From CAVPPA01 sp963841325 (GTDB lineage: Bacteria; Patescibacteriota; Saccharimonadia; Saccharimonadales; UBA4665), in contig CAWJBZ010000007.1 of assembly GCA_963841325.1 (NCBI GenBank), positions 71,293-135,292 of the forward strand: a stretch of 64,000 bases of DNA. Direction: 5' to 3'. Position 1 is the stretch's first letter. The number at the start of each line of letters is the position of its first letter. Under the pieces are notes generated by a model. The model worked only from the letters and a program-made list of their open reading frames with translations, had not been told where the DNA came from and did not search any database. The position numbers and the translations under genes are program-made. Positions 18,025-26,557 of the stretch are shown here, piece by piece.

Positions 18025-18942
18025 TCAACAAGATAATGCTTTTCCAGCCGAATTAAAATCAGCAATTTTACTCTCAACAACAGCCTGGACAGCCGGTACC
18101 ACCGCTTGTTGAACCAGTTTAGCTACCGAATATTCATCCGGGTTTTCCCGCAAGATCTTTTCCAACGATTGGCGGTAGGCAATTCGCATGTCCGAATTAA
18201 TATTCACCTTAGAAACACCTATTTGTACCGCACTTATAAAATAGTGCCCGGGGGTATCGCTACCACCATGCAGTGAGATATTACAGCTAATGACATTGCG
18301 AATCTGTTGCAACAAATCCAAGTCAAGGATTTTCGGTACCGGATATTTACCATGCAGGTTACCGACTTGGACAGCAAAAGTATCAATACCGGTTTGAGCA
18401 ACAAAGTCGGCTGCCTCTTCGGGTTTTGTGTTATATTTTTTGACTTCTTCATAGTCAATTACTTCGGTGTGTAAATTGGATGATCCCATAAAGTAGCGTT
18501 CTTCAGCTTCAACAAGAGCTCCAGTAAATTTGGCATAAGCGACGATTTCTTTGGTTTTCTCGATAATTTCCTGTCTCTGGGCGTCGTGATTAGCTTGCGA
18601 GATATCGATATGAATAAATTCAAATCCAGCTTCAATCCCCAGTTTAGCCGCTTCAACCGATGGTGAGTGATCTAAATTAATGTATATCTCAACCCCATAT
18701 TGGTTTTTAAAGTTGTCTACCATGTCACGGACATTGTCTAGCCCGATAGTATCAACTTCTCCTTGACTAACTTCTACAAGCAATGGTGATTTTGTTTTGA
18801 CCGCAGCTTGTGAAACCGCTTTTAAGGTGGGCTCGTCATCGAGATTAAACGCTCCGAACGCCCACTGATCAGCTCGGGCACTAGCCATTCGCTCACGGGC
18901 CTGTTGGCAATTTTGTCGTATTTGTGTAAGTGTTAATGGCAT
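18025..18942 (-). CDS. fba: Class II fructose-bisphosphate aldolase
   Basis: 305 residues. Class II aldolases are Zn-dependent and cleave fructose-1,6-bisphosphate (or tagatose bisphosphate) into DHAP and GAP. The signs are INLDHSPSVEAAKLGIEAG with metal/catalytic residues, VEAEERYFMGSS, VQVGNLHGKYP, the Zn loop SLHGGSDTPG and KVNINSDMRIAYRQSL. The GatY/KbaY tagatose-type cannot be excluded by sequence alone. It lies downstream of the transketolase genes and before the PfkB kinase gene. Confidence 0.88.
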   Translation of the reverse strand: MPLTLTQIRQNCQQARERMASARADQWAFGAFNLDDEPTLKAVSQAAVKTKSPLLVEVSQGEVDTIGLDNVRDMVDNFKNQYGVEIYINLDHSPSVEAAKLGIEAGFEFIHIDISQANHDAQRQEIIEKTKEIVAYAKFTGALVEAEERYFMGSSNLHTEVIDYEEVKKYNTKPEEAADFVAQTGIDTFAVQVGNLHGKYPVPKILDLDLLQQIRNVISCNISLHGGSDTPGHYFISAVQIGVSKVNINSDMRIAYRQSLEKILRENPDEYSVAKLVQQAVVPAVQAVVESKIADFNSAGKALSC

Positions 18943-18963
18943 AAGTTATTCAATCTTATTCTT

Positions 18964-18992
18964 AGTATAAAGCTTGTGCTAATCAGCTGCAA
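18964..18992 (-). promoter_or_regulatory. Promoter of fba, TTGCAG-N17-TATACT
   Basis: -10 TATACT at 18964-18969 and -35 TTGCAG at 18987-18992 on the minus strand with 17-base spacing. Expected RNA start is near 18957, giving a short leader of about 15 bases before fba. Confidence 0.55.
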
Positions 18993-19054
18993 TAAACCTT
19001 CAAAGTGTACTGTTAACGGCGATATTCTTTCTTAGTAAAGTGTTGGATGATTTG

Positions 19055-20035
19055 TCAGCTTTTCTTTTCAACAATCTCCTGAGCGGCTAATTGGATCTGT
19101 TTTGCTGTTAGTCCAAAGTGCTTCAATAGTTCATCCGGCTCACCCGATTCACCAAAACAATCAAGCATGCCGATACGTTTGATAAATACCGGGTACTTTT
19201 CTCCTAAAAGTTCTGAGATTAGACCACCAAGCCCCCCGGCTATTTGCCCTTCTTCAACGGTCACTACACATTTGGTCTTATGAACACTTTTTAAAATAGT
19301 TCCGGTATCTAATGGTTTAATCGTCGGGACGTGGATAACTTCCGCATCTATTCCACTTTTATATAATTTTTCAGCGGCCACTAACGCTTGATAAGTCATG
19401 GTCCCGGTGGCAATAATGGTAACATCCTGACCACTGACAAACTGGTATGCCTGGCCGATGACAAACGGGGTGTTGATGGTTGTAATAACCGGCGTCGCTT
19501 CACGAGCTAGGCGCAGATAATTCGGACGGCTATCTTTAGCCATTGCTAAAGTGGCTTTCTCCGCTTCCAGGGCATCACAAGGAGCAATTACAACCATATT
19601 CGGCAATACTCGGGCCAGAGCAATATCTTCGAGCATCTGGTGGGTTGCACCATCTGGGCCAACGGTTACCCCGGCATGCGACCCAACAAGCTTCACTGGT
19701 TGATTATTTAAACAAATGGTTGTCCGAATCTGTTCCCAGTTACGGCCGGGATTAAACACTGCATAACTACTAACAAACGGGGTTTTACCCATAGCTGCCA
19801 GTCCCGAACCAACTGCCGCCAGGTTTTGTTCGGCAACACCAACCTGGATATACCGTTCCGGAAAGGCTTCGGCAAAAAGGTTCATCTTAGTCGAATCGGT
19901 CAGATCAGCACAAACCGCTACCACCCGTTCATCAATTTCACCGGCTTTTTGCAGCCCACGACCGAAACCAGTCCTAATTGGCTCCATTTTTAGATCGGCT
20001 GAAAGAAAATCATCAACTAAGTGCAAATCATCCAT
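19055..20035 (-). CDS. tktB_C: Transketolase, C-terminal subunit
   Basis: 326 residues carrying the pyrimidine-binding and C-terminal domains of transketolase. Signs are FAEAFPERYIQVGVAEQNLAAV-type glutamate region (GVAEQN activates TPP), GATHQMLEDI and the LGG/GGLGGLISEL end. It pairs with the N-terminal subunit encoded just upstream; the start overlaps its stop by one base (TGATG). Split transketolases are common in archaea and some bacteria. It moves C2 units between sugar phosphates. Confidence 0.9.
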   Translation of the reverse strand: MDDLHLVDDFLSADLKMEPIRTGFGRGLQKAGEIDERVVAVCADLTDSTKMNLFAEAFPERYIQVGVAEQNLAAVGSGLAAMGKTPFVSSYAVFNPGRNWEQIRTTICLNNQPVKLVGSHAGVTVGPDGATHQMLEDIALARVLPNMVVIAPCDALEAEKATLAMAKDSRPNYLRLAREATPVITTINTPFVIGQAYQFVSGQDVTIIATGTMTYQALVAAEKLYKSGIDAEVIHVPTIKPLDTGTILKSVHKTKCVVTVEEGQIAGGLGGLISELLGEKYPVFIKRIGMLDCFGESGEPDELLKHFGLTAKQIQLAAQEIVEKKS

Positions 20036-20901
20036 CAGTCAGCCTCGCTTTTGATCTTACCGCCTAATGTCCGTAGTTCTTTGAGGGCCGTTCTTGCCTG
20101 TTCATGATTCGGCGGTATCCCATGCCAACGAAAGTCATATTCCATAAAGTCCACGCCCATTCCGGGCACGGTGTGGGCAATAATCATCACCGGTTTTTCG
20201 ACAATCGCTTTACCCATCTCACAGGCATCCACTACCGCCTCTATGTTGTTTCCGTCTATTTCCAAAACATGCCAGCCAAAACTTTCCCATTTGGCTCTGA
20301 GATCTTCCAAGGGCATGACTACTTCTGTCGGACCGTCTAGTTGAATGTTATTGCGATCAATTATGGCAATAATGTTATTGAGCTGATACTTACTGGCTAG
20401 CATGGCCGCTTCCCAGACATTACCTTCATCCTGTTCGCCATCACTCATCACCACGTAGACCCAACGCTGTCTAGACTTATCCATACGCATTGCCAAAGCC
20501 ATACCGCAAGCTTGACTCAGGCCGCAACCCAAAGGACCGCTGGTCGTTTCTAAGCCTGGTAATTTAGTACGTTCGGGGTGGCCCTGCAGACGTGATCCTA
20601 ACTTCCGGAGGGTTAATAGTTCTGTTTTAGCAAAATATCCGCTTTCAGCCATAGCTGCATAACGCACCGGGACACAATGGCCATTGGATAAAACTAAAAT
20701 ATCTCGTTCTCCCCAGTCTGGTTTTTGCGGGTCATGTTTCATTACCACAAAATAAAGTGCGGTAAATATATCTGCCAAACCCATCGGTCCGGCACTATGT
20801 CCGCTACCGGCTTCCTCCAACATGCTAATTATGTCTTCACGGATCAAGTTAGCTTTTTCTTCTAGAGCCTTCTGAGTCAATACTGATTTAATTGTGGTCA
20901 T
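20035..20901 (-). CDS. tktA_N: Transketolase, N-terminal (TPP-binding) subunit
   Basis: 288 residues. It binds thiamine diphosphate and Mg: GHCVPVRYAAMAESG, the GSRLQGHPERTKLPG loop, TSGPLGCGLSQACGMAL and the TPP motif GDGEQDEG-like SDGEQDEGNVWEAA ending in a conserved NNI. With the C-terminal subunit it gives one functional transketolase. The split is intact and compact, not a broken gene, since each half has its own start and coupled stop. Confidence 0.92.
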   Translation of the reverse strand: MTTIKSVLTQKALEEKANLIREDIISMLEEAGSGHSAGPMGLADIFTALYFVVMKHDPQKPDWGERDILVLSNGHCVPVRYAAMAESGYFAKTELLTLRKLGSRLQGHPERTKLPGLETTSGPLGCGLSQACGMALAMRMDKSRQRWVYVVMSDGEQDEGNVWEAAMLASKYQLNNIIAIIDRNNIQLDGPTEVVMPLEDLRAKWESFGWHVLEIDGNNIEAVVDACEMGKAIVEKPVMIIAHTVPGMGVDFMEYDFRWHGIPPNHEQARTALKELRTLGGKIKSEAD

Positions 20902-20907
20902 ACTGGT

Positions 20908-21543
20908 TTAAATTAGCGCTTCCAGGGTGTTATAGGCTTTGTTAGCGTTTAGGGCTTGTTGGATAAAACCACCAACATTCAGTACGTCGACACCGGCTTT
21001 CACCAAGTCATCGGTATTCTGGTTGTTAACGCCTCCATCCCAGCCGATTTCCAGAGTAGGTTTTAGGGATCTTAAGACCATTACTTTTTTAAGTAGTGCA
21101 AGATCCGCCCGACTACCGCCCTGATAGCCTAAATTACCGGAAAAAATTAATACGTGATCTATATAGTGAAGTGCCGGTTTAATCATATCGACGCTGGTCG
21201 GCGGTAATAATGCCACACCGACTTCAATACCGTGATGATGCATCCGGTTAGCAAAACCAGTAAAATCACCGTCTGCTTCAGCATGAACAATTACCAGTTC
21301 GGGGTGTTGAACAATGAAAAGATCAATGTATTCAAAAGGCTTTTGATACATAACATGCAGATCAACACTGATATTGCCTGGCCACCATAACTGATCGATA
21401 TCAATCAGTTTCCGCGGGGTCAGCCGGCCATCAGCTACATCCAGATGCAACCTTCCGGCAAACGGTATTACTTTGTCCATTTGCTGTTTATAAGCTCCGG
21501 GGTCAGCTGCAGTTATGGTCGGGCAGACAACCGCTCGGCTCAT
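20908..21543 (-). CDS. rpe: Ribulose-phosphate 3-epimerase-like protein
   Basis: 211 residues of the Rpe TIM-barrel family, which interconverts ribulose-5-P and xylulose-5-P. Metal/catalytic markers are present but drifted: LHLDVADGRL (usually HIDVMDG), VDLHVMYQ, VIVHAEADG and a C-terminal GWDGGVNNQN (usually VDGGI). Context, between rpiB and transketolase, supports the call. The divergence leaves room for a relative acting on another sugar phosphate. Confidence 0.75.
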   Translation of the reverse strand: MSRAVVCPTITAADPGAYKQQMDKVIPFAGRLHLDVADGRLTPRKLIDIDQLWWPGNISVDLHVMYQKPFEYIDLFIVQHPELVIVHAEADGDFTGFANRMHHHGIEVGVALLPPTSVDMIKPALHYIDHVLIFSGNLGYQGGSRADLALLKKVMVLRSLKPTLEIGWDGGVNNQNTDDLVKAGVDVLNVGGFIQQALNANKAYNTLEALI

Positions 21544-21986
21544 GTTAATTCATCCAGTTCTTGGATTCGCCTTTTAAAGCGGGTAGCTCCGGCAAACGAT
21601 GTATTTAACCAGGTGGTGATAATCGGTACTGACTTTTCCAGTGTTAAAGATCGAGCTGACAGGCATAATACATTACTGTCGTCATCATTACGGGACGATC
21701 GAGCTTCGGCAATATTCCAACACAGACAAGCCCGAACATTTTTAAATCGGTTAGCCGCCATACACATACCCTGTCCACTGCCACAAATCAAGATACCCCG
21801 GCTATCACGATCTTTATCGGCTAATAATGCGCTCACTACCCGACTGGCAAATTGCGGATAATCATCCGTTGGATTGACTTGTTGATCACCGCTATCGACA
21901 ACCTGATACCCGGCACTGACTAAAAATTCACGGATTTGTCGTTTGAGATCGTATCCGTTATGATCGGCTCCGATATATATTTTCAT
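21540..21986 (-). CDS. rpiB: Ribose-5-phosphate isomerase B-like
   Basis: 148 residues of the RpiB/LacA family. KIYIGADHNGYDLKR opens the protein and ILICGSGQGMCMAANR has the catalytic Cys and anion hole. It interconverts ribose-5-P and ribulose-5-P. An AAGGTGG sequence lies upstream of the ATG. It overlaps rpe by 4 bases and lies 25 bases after the GAPDH stop, so all five genes likely share one mRNA. Galactose-6-phosphate isomerase activity is the alternative. Confidence 0.86.
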   Translation of the reverse strand: MKIYIGADHNGYDLKRQIREFLVSAGYQVVDSGDQQVNPTDDYPQFASRVVSALLADKDRDSRGILICGSGQGMCMAANRFKNVRACLCWNIAEARSSRNDDDSNVLCLSARSLTLEKSVPIITTWLNTSFAGATRFKRRIQELDELT

Positions 21987-22011
21987 TTTTCCACCTTAAT
22001 CTACTCAATGT

Positions 22012-23055
22012 TTATTCGTGTTGGTGTGTTTCCTTCTGATGTAAATAGCGGCCGACATCAGCTACGGTTTCAACTAAGCGGTTGGAATAACCCCATTCGT
22101 TGTCATACCAGGCCGCTACTTTCAGTAGATTCCCGCCAACTACAGCGGTCATTGGCAGGTCGACGATCGCCGAGTGCGGATTACCAATAAAATCGGTGCT
22201 GACCAGTTCTTCGTCGCTAACATCTAAAATGCCTTGATAATATGGCTCTTTAGTGGCTTTTTTAAAAACCTCATTAACTTCCTCAACACTAACGCTGCGT
22301 TTAGTGACAATCACAAAGTCGCTTAACGAAACGACCGGTGTTGGTACACGGACTTCAAAAGCGGCAAATATACCTTGTAGGGCCGGCAAGGCCCGGGCAG
22401 CGGCAATTGAAGCACCGGTGGTAGTCGGTACGATATTTTGAGTGGCAGCTCGAGTTTCTCGTAGGTGTTTGTTGGGCCCATCCTGTAAATTCTGACTGGC
22501 AGTATAGCTATGCACAGTGGTCATCATCATTTTCTCGATACCAAAATTGCTTTCAATAACATTTAAAACCGGGGTAATGCAATTGGTGGTACAACTGGCA
22601 CTACTAACTACTTCGTTGGCGGTTTCCAACTTATCATCATTAACCCCTAACACTATGGTAGTTGCACTATCAGCACTATCGCCTTTAGCTGGGGCGCTAA
22701 TCACAACCCGTTTAGCGCCGGCAGTAATATGGGCCCGGGCTTTATCCGGTTCGACAAACAAGCCAGTAGACTCAATGACTACATCAATATCTAGCTCTTT
22801 CCAGGGTAAGGCGGCTGGATCTTTCTCGGATAGCACTTTAATAGATTGACTGTCGACTATCAGGTTTTGCTCATCACTACTGACCTGGTGGCTATAGATT
22901 CCGTAATTAGTGTCGTGTTTCAGTAAATAAGCCAAGGTTTTAGTATCGGTCAGGTCATTAACCACTACTACACTGCAGTCACTCCGGTCAAAGGCAATTT
23001 TAAAAGCATTCCGCCCGATACGGCCAAATCCGTTGATTGCTACTCGAGTCTTCAT
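22012..23055 (-). CDS. gap: Glyceraldehyde-3-phosphate dehydrogenase
   Basis: 347 residues. It oxidises GAP to 1,3-bisphosphoglycerate. Seen: RVAINGFGRIGRNAFKIA NAD-binding start, SSASCTTNCITPVL with the catalytic Cys, TVHSYTASQNLQDGP and WYDNEWGYSNRLVE near the end. A further in-frame upstream start adds 24 residues but lacks the family start; an AGGAGGG 7-8 bases before the ATG at 23055 decides it. It heads the sugar-phosphate operon. Confidence 0.96.
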   Translation of the reverse strand: MKTRVAINGFGRIGRNAFKIAFDRSDCSVVVVNDLTDTKTLAYLLKHDTNYGIYSHQVSSDEQNLIVDSQSIKVLSEKDPAALPWKELDIDVVIESTGLFVEPDKARAHITAGAKRVVISAPAKGDSADSATTIVLGVNDDKLETANEVVSSASCTTNCITPVLNVIESNFGIEKMMMTTVHSYTASQNLQDGPNKHLRETRAATQNIVPTTTGASIAAARALPALQGIFAAFEVRVPTPVVSLSDFVIVTKRSVSVEEVNEVFKKATKEPYYQGILDVSDEELVSTDFIGNPHSAIVDLPMTAVVGGNLLKVAAWYDNEWGYSNRLVETVADVGRYLHQKETHQHE

Positions 23056-23098
23056 ACGTCCATCCCTCCTGTTGGTTTTGTTAGGTGATAACAAGCTT

Positions 23099-23127
23099 AT
23101 TGTAGAAGCATAAGCATAGTCATGCAA
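23099..23127 (-). promoter_or_regulatory. Promoter of gap operon, TTGCAT-N17-TACAAT
   Basis: -10 TACAAT at 23099-23104 and -35 TTGCAT at 23122-23127, 17 bases apart, on the minus strand. The leader of about 40 bases ends in an SD, so this gene is not leaderless. Confidence 0.65.
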
Positions 23128-23201
23128 GAAGAGTAACTATAATTAACTAATCTTGCTTAACGGGCACGGATAACATCTCAACAAATTAGTTTAGTATCAG
23201 T

Positions 23202-23738
23202 TTATGGATGAGTCTGGTGATACTGAGCAATCGAATCAGCTATTACCTTTTTGGCAGCCTCGATATCACCCCATCCAATGACTTTGGTAAGGCCGGGTTT
23301 GATAAAGTCCTTGTAATGACTAAAGTAATGATCAACTTTTTGTTTCCAGTGTTCACCAAGATTAGCCAGGCTGGTTACTTGATCACCGCCGTCCTTATCA
23401 TCTGCCGGAACCACTACTATTTTGTCATCCATTTTCCCTTCATCTTCAAAATTCAACAACCCGATTATTTTTGTCGGTAGCCAGACACCGGTCGAGATTG
23501 GTTTACTAGTCACTAACAGCACATCCAGTTCTTTTTCGTCACCACTAAGAGTTTGTGGGATAAATCCATAATTAAATGGTTCGGGAAAATCGGTCGGTTC
23601 TACCCGATCCAGCCGATAAGCAGCTAACTGGTTATCCCATTCAATTTTCATGTTAGAACCCATGGGTATTTCCACAACAGTATTGACTACTCCGTTTTGA
23701 TAGTCACCCGGAGTAAGTAATTTATTAAAATCAGGCAT
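23202..23738 (-). CDS. ppa: Inorganic pyrophosphatase-like protein (family I)
   Basis: 178 residues. It hydrolyses PPi, pulling biosynthesis forward. VVEIPMGSNMKIEWD, FNYGFIPQTLSGDEKELD and EDEGKMDDKIVVVP match the fold. The metal-loop motif normally reads DGDPLD, but here it is DEKELD: the middle Asp (Asp67 in E. coli numbering, proposed general base) aligns with Lys. That alignment is by eye and the ends of the motif are conserved. The start is Met 23738, with CGGAGA upstream; a longer frame from GTG 23792 overlaps a TACAAT promoter box. Confidence 0.78.
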   Translation of the reverse strand: MPDFNKLLTPGDYQNGVVNTVVEIPMGSNMKIEWDNQLAAYRLDRVEPTDFPEPFNYGFIPQTLSGDEKELDVLLVTSKPISTGVWLPTKIIGLLNFEDEGKMDDKIVVVPADDKDGGDQVTSLANLGEHWKQKVDHYFSHYKDFIKPGLTKVIGWGDIEAAKKVIADSIAQYHQTHP

Positions 23739-23845
23739 TGAAATAATCTCCGACTTTTTGTTTGTAATATGACTGTCGATGACATTGTACACTAACCGCT
23801 TAACTTATCTCTAGGGTTATACAGACAACCTCTCAGCTAATGGGT

Positions 23846-23851
23846 TATACT
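23846..23851 (+). promoter_or_regulatory. -10 box of the FNR-like reductase (leaderless)
   Basis: TATACT, 7 bases before the ATG at 23859, with no SD. Confidence 0.5.
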
Positions 23852-23858
23852 GGCTATC

Positions 23859-24560
23859 ATGAGAGCTACCTTCGATCATTCCGATGTGGAAGCGGCCAAT
23901 ATTACTACTTTTTGGTTTAAACCAGAAAAAACGTTGGATTATACAGCCGGACAATTTATAGAGCTGACTATTAACCATCGGCACCCTGATGACCGTGGTG
24001 AAAAGCGTTGGTTCACCTTAAGCAGCTCACCCGGTCAGGAGTTAGTTAGTATTACCACCAAACTGAGCCAGTCTGGTAGTACTTTTAAGCAGGCCTTAAG
24101 AAAGCTATTGGCTGGTGATAATTTGCAGATGTCTGAAGCAATGGGTGATTTTGTGCTGCCCAAATTCATCAATCAACCATTAATTTTTGTGGCCGGTGGC
24201 ATTGGTATTACTCCGTTTCATAGTATCTTTGAATGGTTGACTGAACACCATGAAAATCGCAATATTCAGTTTTTTTACGCCGTTAATAACGAAGATGAGA
24301 TCATCTTTCAGGCTACCACGCAACAAGCTGGTGTGCATACTACCATTGTGGTCAACCAACCGTCAGATTCCTGGGGCGGTGAACGTGGACGTTTATCGGC
24401 AGAATTAATCTTGGGGCTAGCAGAGACGACTGCCGATAGTTTGTTTTATTTATCTGGACCGGAGCCAATGGTTAAACAGCTGGAAAAAGATTTGCGAGCT
24501 AATGGCATCAATCACCAACAACTGGTTACTGATCACTTTCCAGGTTATAGTACGATTTAG
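23859..24560 (+). CDS. FNR-like flavin reductase (FAD/NAD(P)-binding)
   Basis: 233 residues. The FAD-binding barrel contains RWFTLSSSPG, and the nucleotide-binding half has FVAGGIGITPFHSIF and a terminal FYLSGPEP-like LFYLSGPEPMVKQ followed by DHFPGY. It should move electrons between NAD(P)H and a carrier. It closely resembles the C-terminal half of the membrane fusion at 44018 (shared FAGGIGITPF core and the same FPGY ending), so the two are paralogues. It converges on trxB with a 4-base gap. Partner protein is unknown. Confidence 0.78.
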   Translation: MRATFDHSDVEAANITTFWFKPEKTLDYTAGQFIELTINHRHPDDRGEKRWFTLSSSPGQELVSITTKLSQSGSTFKQALRKLLAGDNLQMSEAMGDFVLPKFINQPLIFVAGGIGITPFHSIFEWLTEHHENRNIQFFYAVNNEDEIIFQATTQQAGVHTTIVVNQPSDSWGGERGRLSAELILGLAETTADSLFYLSGPEPMVKQLEKDLRANGINHQQLVTDHFPGYSTI

Positions 24561-24564
24561 TGGT

Positions 24565-25551
24565 TTAAACAGTGGCTGCAGCTGGTTTAGTGTCGGATAG
24601 GCGCATCAGTTTACCTTCAAGATACTGGCGTATAATCTTGGCAGCAGTAGCTCCTTCTCCAACCGCACTGGCTATTTGCATATTGGCACCGGAGCGGACA
24701 TCGCCGGCCGCAAACACCCCCGGCATAGAGGTTTGCAGCTGTTCGTCGGTCTTCACGAAACCAATTGCATCCAGTTCAATACCCGACGCCCGCAAGCATT
24801 CACTGTTTGGTTTTAAGCCGACAAATATAAATACACCATCAACCGGAAATTCTACCGATTTCCCGGATGTTATCGCGGTTCCGATAACTTTAGTCACTTG
24901 ATCATTTTCGCCAACAATCTGATCAGTTGTAGTTTGCAAACGAAGCGTAATCTTACCGGCTTTAACGGCAACTGCTAGTTCATGCTGCAATACTTCTGAA
25001 GCCTTAACGGTGCTCCTAACCAATAGATCAATGTGGCTGGCAAAGCGGGTTAAGAAGAGCGATTCCTGGACGGCGGAATTGCCACCACCAACAACGGCCA
25101 GTCGCTTACCTCGGTAAAAAGCTCCATCACAAGTAGCACAATAATGAACACCCCGGGCATAATACTGTTGCTCGCCCGGTACATTAATTTTTTTATAATC
25201 ACTGCCGGTAGCTACCAGGACAGCTCGGGCCAGCAGGTCACCATTGGTTGTCTCCAGTCGTTTATATTCACCTTCGTCATGAATTTTAGTAACTTCCCCT
25301 AACTCAATTACTGCCCCGAAACGCTCAGCTTGCTGGTGTAACTTTTCAGAAAGCGTTAATCCTTCAATACCATCTGGAAAGCCGGGGTAATTATCCACTT
25401 TATCGGTTACCGCCGCTAAGCCGCCAACCACGCCGCGTTCAAATAGCAGTGTCTCGATATCTTCACGGGTAGTATAAATAGCAGCACTCAGGGCAGCCGG
25501 ACCAGCTCCTATCATGATTACTTGATGCTTTGGGACAGCGGACAATTTCAT
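24565..25551 (-). CDS. trxB: Thioredoxin-disulfide reductase
   Basis: 328 residues. It opens VIMIGAGPAALSAAIYTTRE, and the redox site is CATCDGAFY. GGGNSAVQESLFL binds NADPH and a typical GVFAAGDVRSG closes the FAD domain. It reduces thioredoxin or, here, perhaps the glutaredoxin just upstream. TAGAAT (25561-25566) lies 9 bases before the ATG, so the leader is very short. CATC instead of CAVC is a mild variant. Confidence 0.9.
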   Translation of the reverse strand: MKLSAVPKHQVIMIGAGPAALSAAIYTTREDIETLLFERGVVGGLAAVTDKVDNYPGFPDGIEGLTLSEKLHQQAERFGAVIELGEVTKIHDEGEYKRLETTNGDLLARAVLVATGSDYKKINVPGEQQYYARGVHYCATCDGAFYRGKRLAVVGGGNSAVQESLFLTRFASHIDLLVRSTVKASEVLQHELAVAVKAGKITLRLQTTTDQIVGENDQVTKVIGTAITSGKSVEFPVDGVFIFVGLKPNSECLRASGIELDAIGFVKTDEQLQTSMPGVFAAGDVRSGANMQIASAVGEGATAAKIIRQYLEGKLMRLSDTKPAAATV

Positions 25552-25658
25552 TTCGCACCTATTCTACTAAACTTGACTGCCATAATGCCACTTTTTCAAT
25601 CAACTTTATAAATACAGCAGTCATAATAGCCAGTTAAAGTGATTATTAATATTTTTAG

Positions 25659-25907
25659 CTAAGCAACGGCTGGAGCTAATTTAGTCAGATTGTATCCGAC
25701 CACCACTTCTTGGGTATTGTCCTGTTTAGTAACTACGGTAACCGGTACAGTTAAAGCACCGGATATTTTAAGAGCTTCTGCTTGGCGTTCCGGGTGGTCG
25801 TCCAGGTTAACTTCTTCAAAATCTCGACCTTTAGCACCTAAGTACCTTTTAACCATCACACAGTAAGCGCAACTATTGATGGTGAAGACAGTTATTTTCT
25901 TAGGCAT
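25659..25907 (-). CDS. Glutaredoxin / NrdH-like redox protein
   Basis: 82 residues with an N-terminal CAYC active site (INSCAYCVMVKRYL), a Thr-Val-Pro cis-proline (ALTVPVTVV) and GYNLTKL near the end, as in glutaredoxins and NrdH. It is reduced by TrxB or glutathione-like thiols. SD AAGGAG sits 8 bases upstream of the ATG and a strong promoter lies about 45 bases upstream. It is a likely partner of trxB, 107 bases downstream. Confidence 0.82.
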   Translation of the reverse strand: MPKKITVFTINSCAYCVMVKRYLGAKGRDFEEVNLDDHPERQAEALKISGALTVPVTVVTKQDNTQEVVVGYNLTKLAPAVA

Positions 25908-25955
25908 TAATTATCTCCTTAGTCATATTTTATGTGTTTTTTCGTAATGAGTCTG

Positions 25956-25984
25956 ATTATATATAGTGCTTTAGTTTCATGCAA
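25956..25984 (-). promoter_or_regulatory. Strong promoter TTGCAT-N17-TATAAT of the glutaredoxin
   Basis: -10 TATAAT at 25956-25961 and -35 TTGCAT at 25979-25984, 17 bases apart. The same -35 hexamer and spacing occur at 11281 and 23122. Confidence 0.65.
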
Positions 25985-26021
25985 TACACTATATGTTGTG
26001 TTTTTGGTGACATTTCGTCAC

Positions 26022-26549
26022 TTATGACAGAATGCGTAACAGCTTCACTACAAACACCAAAGCGGAGTTGGCCGGTATACTACCATTGGCTTGACTGCGG
26101 TAGCCCAGACTAGCTGGTATTACCAACAAACGGGTCCCGCCGACTTTCATCCCAACTAAACCCTGATCCCAACCTTGAATAACCTGACCTTCACCTAAGG
26201 TAAAGGCAAAACCGGTGGTTTTAGTAAAGTTTTCATCAAAGGCCATACCGGTACTGGCTAACGTACCGTAATATTTGACTACCAAACAATCGCCGGCCTG
26301 CGCTGTTGCTCCACTGCCATGAGTTAAATCAATCGCTTGCAGGCTGGTTACGGCACCTTTAGGAATATATGGTGAAGGAGGTGTCAGAGTTAGTTCGGTA
26401 GAATTATCGGTACAGTTTTGGGTGGTTGACGACGAGCCGGAGTTAGACATCAGTTGCTGTATAATCACCGCGGCGCTTAACGCCAAGGCCGAAACGCTAA
26501 AAATAATTATCCCCATCCAGGCAAAGGCTCTATCGCGTACTCTAGTCAT
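26022..26549 (-). CDS. FKBP-type peptidyl-prolyl isomerase, membrane-anchored
   Basis: 175 residues. A membrane segment at about 10-32 leads into a Thr/Ser linker and an FKBP domain (about 75-175) with KYYGTLASTGMAFDENF, FTLGEGQVIQGWDQGLVGMK-type core (split here) and GYRSQANGSIPANSALVF. The domain should face the exterior and help fold secreted proteins. It starts 8 bases after pheT ends. A TATAGG box 7 bases before the ATG doubles as an SD (TAGGAAAG), so the start mode is unclear. Confidence 0.82.
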   Translation of the reverse strand: MTRVRDRAFAWMGIIIFSVSALALSAAVIIQQLMSNSGSSSTTQNCTDNSTELTLTPPSPYIPKGAVTSLQAIDLTHGSGATAQAGDCLVVKYYGTLASTGMAFDENFTKTTGFAFTLGEGQVIQGWDQGLVGMKVGGTRLLVIPASLGYRSQANGSIPANSALVFVVKLLRILS

Positions 26550-26557
26550 ATTCTTTC

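Noticed and set aside
19055..20901. A broken transketolase pseudogene
   Set aside because: Each half has its own start with coupled stop (TGATG) and complete motifs; split transketolases are known.
23056..23127. N-terminal extension of GAPDH
   Set aside because: The SD AGGAGGG sits right before ATG 23055, where the family begins.
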